The notes under the pieces were generated by a model, which saw only the letters and a list, made by a program, of their open reading frames with translations, had not been told where the DNA came from and did not search any database. Position numbers and translations under genes: made by a program. Positions 29,671 to 31,639 of a stretch of DNA of 31,639 bases are shown here, in pieces. The DNA is from a virus. Position 1 is the stretch's first letter. Each line of letters opens with the position of its first letter. The stretch is taken from IMG/VR virus record IMGVR_UViG_3300042945_003213, positions 1 to 31,639 of that record; one strand, written 5' to 3'.

Positions 29671-31639
29671 ATGCCTATAATTTATAATATAATTCTTGAC
29701 GATACTAATGGTATATTAGGTTTTCAAGGAATTCAAGGTCTTCAAGGTATAGGAGACCAAGGTGTACAAGGACTTCAAGGTGTTCAAGGTCCTCAAGGAC
29801 AAGGAACGCAAGGTAATCAAGGGATACAAGGATTAAGAGGTATTCAAGGTATTCAAGGTCCAGTTGGGAATGAAGGAAAACAAGGAAATATAGGTATTCA
29901 GGGGATTCAAGGGAATCAAGGTCCTACTGGAATCGGTGTTCAAGGTTCTATTGGTCCACAGCAGTCTGGATTAGGAGATCAAGGACCGCAAGGGAGACAA
30001 GGTGCTATTGGTCCACAACAATCTGGATTAGGTGAAAGAGGTTATCAAGGCATTCAAGGACCTCTTGGATTTCAGGGTAATCAAGGTGCTATTGGTCCGC
30101 AACAATCTGGATTAGGAGACCAAGGACCACAGGGTAATCAAGGTGCTATTGGTCCACAGCAGTCTGGATTAGGAGAACAAGGTTCATTTGGTCCTCAAGG
30201 ATTTCAAGGTGTTCAGGGTAGAGGTACACAAGGTATTCAAGGTGTACAAGGATTGAGAGGTATTCAAGGTATTCAAGGTCCAACTGGTTCACAAGGTTTT
30301 CAAGGTATTGGTACTCAAGGTTTAAAGGGAGATCAAGGACCTATTGGTATTAGTATTCAGGGAGAACAAGGTGAAAAGGGAGACCAAGGTTATCAAGGTA
30401 TTACTGGATTTCAAGGAACTCAAGGTGTTCAAGGTAAAGATGGATTTCTTGGTGGTCAAGGATTTCAGGGTATAGATGGAACTCAAGGAAACCAAGGTAA
30501 TCAAGGAGCACAAGGAGAACAAGGTGTTCAAGGTGACCAAGGAACTCAGGGTAATCAAGGAACACAAGGTAATCAAGGTAATCAAGGAACTCAAGGCACA
30601 CAGGGTAATCAAGGCAATCAGGGAACTCAAGGCGACCAAGGCACACAGGGTAATCAAGGCAATCAGGGAACTCAAGGCGACCAGGGTGTGCAGGGAACTC
30701 AGGGAACTCAAGGCGACCAAGGCACACAGGGTAATCAAGGCAATCAGGGAACTCAAGGCGACCAGGGTGTGCAGGGAACTCAGGGAACTCAAGGCGACCA
30801 AGGCACACAGGGTAATCAAGGCAATCAGGGAACTCAAGGCGACCAGGGTGTGCAGGGAACTCAGGGTAATCAAGGAACACAAGGTAATCAGGGTAATCAG
30901 GGTAATCAAGGCAATCAGGGAACTCAAGGCGACCAGGGTGTGCAGGGAACTCAGGGAACTCAAGGCGACCAAGGTAATCAGGGTAATCAGGGTAATCAGG
31001 GAACTCAAGGCGAACAGGGTGTGCAGGGAACTCAGGGTAATCAAGGAACACAAGGCGATCAAGGTGTTCAAGGCACACAAGGTACACAGGGAACACAAGG
31101 TGTTCAAGGTACACAAGGCACACAGGGTAATCAAGGAACTCAAGGCAATCAGGGAACTCAAGGCGACCAAGGTGTTCAAGGCACACAAGGCACACAGGGA
31201 ACACAAGGTGTTCAAGGCAATCAGGGAACTCAAGGTGACCAAGGTGTGCAAGGAACGCAGGGCGACCAAGGTGTTCAAGGTACACAGGGTAATCAGGGCA
31301 ATCAAGGCACACAGGGCAATCAAGGCACACAGGGTAATCAAGGCACACAAGGTAATCAAGGTGCGCAGGGAACTCAGGGTAATCAAGGCACACAAGGTAA
31401 TCAGGGAACTCAAGGTAGTCAGGGAACTCAAGGTGACCAAGGTGTGCAAGGAACACAAGGCACACAGGGAACTCAGGGTAATCAAGGCACACAAGGCACA
31501 CAGGGTAATCAAGGCAATCAGGGAACTCAAGGCGACCAAGGTGTGCAAGGCACACAAGGTGTTCAAGGCACACAAGGCACACAGGGTAATCAAGGCAATC
31601 AGGGAACTCAAGGCGACCAAGGTGTGCAAGGCACACAGG
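29671..31639 (+). CDS. Collagen-like Gly-X-Gln repeat protein, probable tail fibre, 3' end outside window
   Basis: An open frame of 656 codons without a stop before the right edge. After a short N-terminus (MPIIYNIILDDTNGILGF, residues 1-18) the whole chain is Gly-X-Y triplets in which Y is almost always Gln: FQGIQGLQG early, then TQGNQGDQGVQG. Proline is rare, unlike typical collagens. Four interruptions of the form IGPQQSGLG break the triplet phase at about residues 91-168. Such repeats form triple helices or packed polyglycine-type rods in phage fibres and whiskers. Start: ATG 29671, no Shine-Dalgarno, preceded by CCCTATAAA. Codon use shifts from about 30594 (Gly GGC becomes common, G+C rises), indicating recent repeat expansion. 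A C-terminal receptor domain may lie beyond the window. Confidence 0.85.
   Translation, partial: MPIIYNIILDDTNGILGFQGIQGLQGIGDQGVQGLQGVQGPQGQGTQGNQGIQGLRGIQGIQGPVGNEGKQGNIGIQGIQGNQGPTGIGVQGSIGPQQSGLGDQGPQGRQGAIGPQQSGLGERGYQGIQGPLGFQGNQGAIGPQQSGLGDQGPQGNQGAIGPQQSGLGEQGSFGPQGFQGVQGRGTQGIQGVQGLRGIQGIQGPTGSQGFQGIGTQGLKGDQGPIGISIQGEQGEKGDQGYQGITGFQGTQGVQGKDGFLGGQGFQGIDGTQGNQGNQGAQGEQGVQGDQGTQGNQGTQGNQGNQGTQGTQGNQGNQGTQGDQGTQGNQGNQGTQGDQGVQGTQGTQGDQGTQGNQGNQGTQGDQGVQGTQGTQGDQGTQGNQGNQGTQGDQGVQGTQGNQGTQGNQGNQGNQGNQGTQGDQGVQGTQGTQGDQGNQGNQGNQGTQGEQGVQGTQGNQGTQGDQGVQGTQGTQGTQGVQGTQGTQGNQGTQGNQGTQGDQGVQGTQGTQGTQGVQGNQGTQGDQGVQGTQGDQGVQGTQGNQGNQGTQGNQGTQGNQGTQGNQGAQGTQGNQGTQGNQGTQGSQGTQGDQGVQGTQGTQGTQGNQGTQGTQGNQGNQGTQGDQGVQGTQGVQGTQGTQGNQGNQGTQGDQGVQGTQ
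29944..30174 (+). repeat. Four copies of a 33-bp PQQSGLG-encoding element
   Basis: Copies at 29944, 30001, 30085 and 30142 encode GSIGPQQSGLG once and GAIGPQQSGLG three times, with spacings 57, 84 and 57 bases. Each interrupts the Gly-X-Y register. DNA copies differ at only a few positions (CAGCAG/CAACAA, TCT/GCT). Confidence 0.85.
30631..30873 (+). repeat. 81-bp tandem repeat, three copies, in the collagen-like gene
   Basis: Copies start at 30631, 30712 and 30793. The first two are identical by eye and the third differs only in its last few bases. Each encodes 27 residues, GDQGTQGNQGNQG followed by TQGDQGVQGTQGTQ. The flanking sequence to the right edge is made of shuffled 9-base units of the same kind. 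Confidence 0.88.

Noticed and set aside
30322-31636. Two long minus-strand open frames (over 400 codons) opposite the collagen-like gene
   Set aside because: They are by-products of the 9-base coding repeat, which lacks stops in several frames. Their translations are monotonous Leu/Ala/Thr or Pro/Leu/Cys strings and there is no start context; the plus frame gives the coherent Gly-X-Gln protein.
1-31639. Prophage or integrated element
   Set aside because: No integrase, excisionase, repressor, att-like repeats or flanking host genes are seen. Gene content is that of a lytic T4-type phage, though only part of the genome is visible.

Overview
The window reads as a contiguous piece of a large, AT-rich, strictly lytic-looking tailed phage with a contractile tail and T4-type morphogenesis genes. 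It carries a prohead protease/scaffold, a gp23-type major capsid protein, a gp18-type tail sheath, a gp19-type tail tube, a T4-type two-gene topoisomerase II, PhoH, a T4-type lysozyme and a holin candidate. I see no integrase, attachment site, repressor, IS element, tRNA, rRNA or CRISPR array. Several intergenic regions carry TAnnTTTG boxes with upstream TTTG-like elements, the promoter form of Bacteroidetes. Together with AT-rich starts that mostly lack a Shine-Dalgarno sequence, this points to a Bacteroidetes (perhaps Flavobacteriia-like) host. That host call is an inference.

Layout. 1-2862 (+): a tightly overlapping glycosyltransferase cluster (a GT2-like 3' end, two paralogous GT8-like enzymes, an unknown protein and a GT2/GT92-like enzyme). 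2939-4570 (+): a small membrane/coiled-coil protein, a small unknown and a GH24 lysozyme with an unknown N-terminal domain. 4735-8517 (+): a head module of one long protease-scaffold polyprotein and the major capsid protein, closed by a strong terminator. 8586-12274 (-): five genes (unknown, holin candidate, membrane coiled-coil protein, PhoH, fibronectin-III protein). 12398-13316 (+): two small coiled-coil proteins. 13352-14068 (-): an M20/M28-like peptidase. 14145-16851 (+): DnaJ, an unknown, a GT2 enzyme and a small unknown. 17044-22072 (+): a very large tail sheath, a small protein and the tail tube. 22214-27168 (+): a translationally coupled operon of topoisomerase large subunit, GT2 glycosyltransferase, topoisomerase medium subunit and metallophosphoesterase. 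27244-31639 (+): a virion protein, a small DUF1289-type cysteine protein and a long Gly-X-Gln collagen-like protein that runs off the window.

How it works together. The head genes form a self-processing system: the protease domain is fused to a scaffold made of 14-residue repeats, and LNE/S-type motifs that fit T4 prohead protease sites occur at the domain borders of that polyprotein and at residue 43 of the capsid protein. Late genes are preceded by a recurring GATATATA(G/C) element, best seen as TGATATATAGAATA, which probably plays the role of the T4 late promoter. A second, host-like promoter class precedes a few non-structural genes.

The most unusual observation is a roughly 110-residue domain present in both the major capsid protein and the tail sheath, about 60% identical by eye, so the same module would decorate both head and tail. 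Six glycosyltransferase genes are spread over the window, one of them between the two topoisomerase subunit genes. There is no gene-free stretch longer than 300 bases; the longest gaps (about 120-190 bases) hold terminators and promoters.
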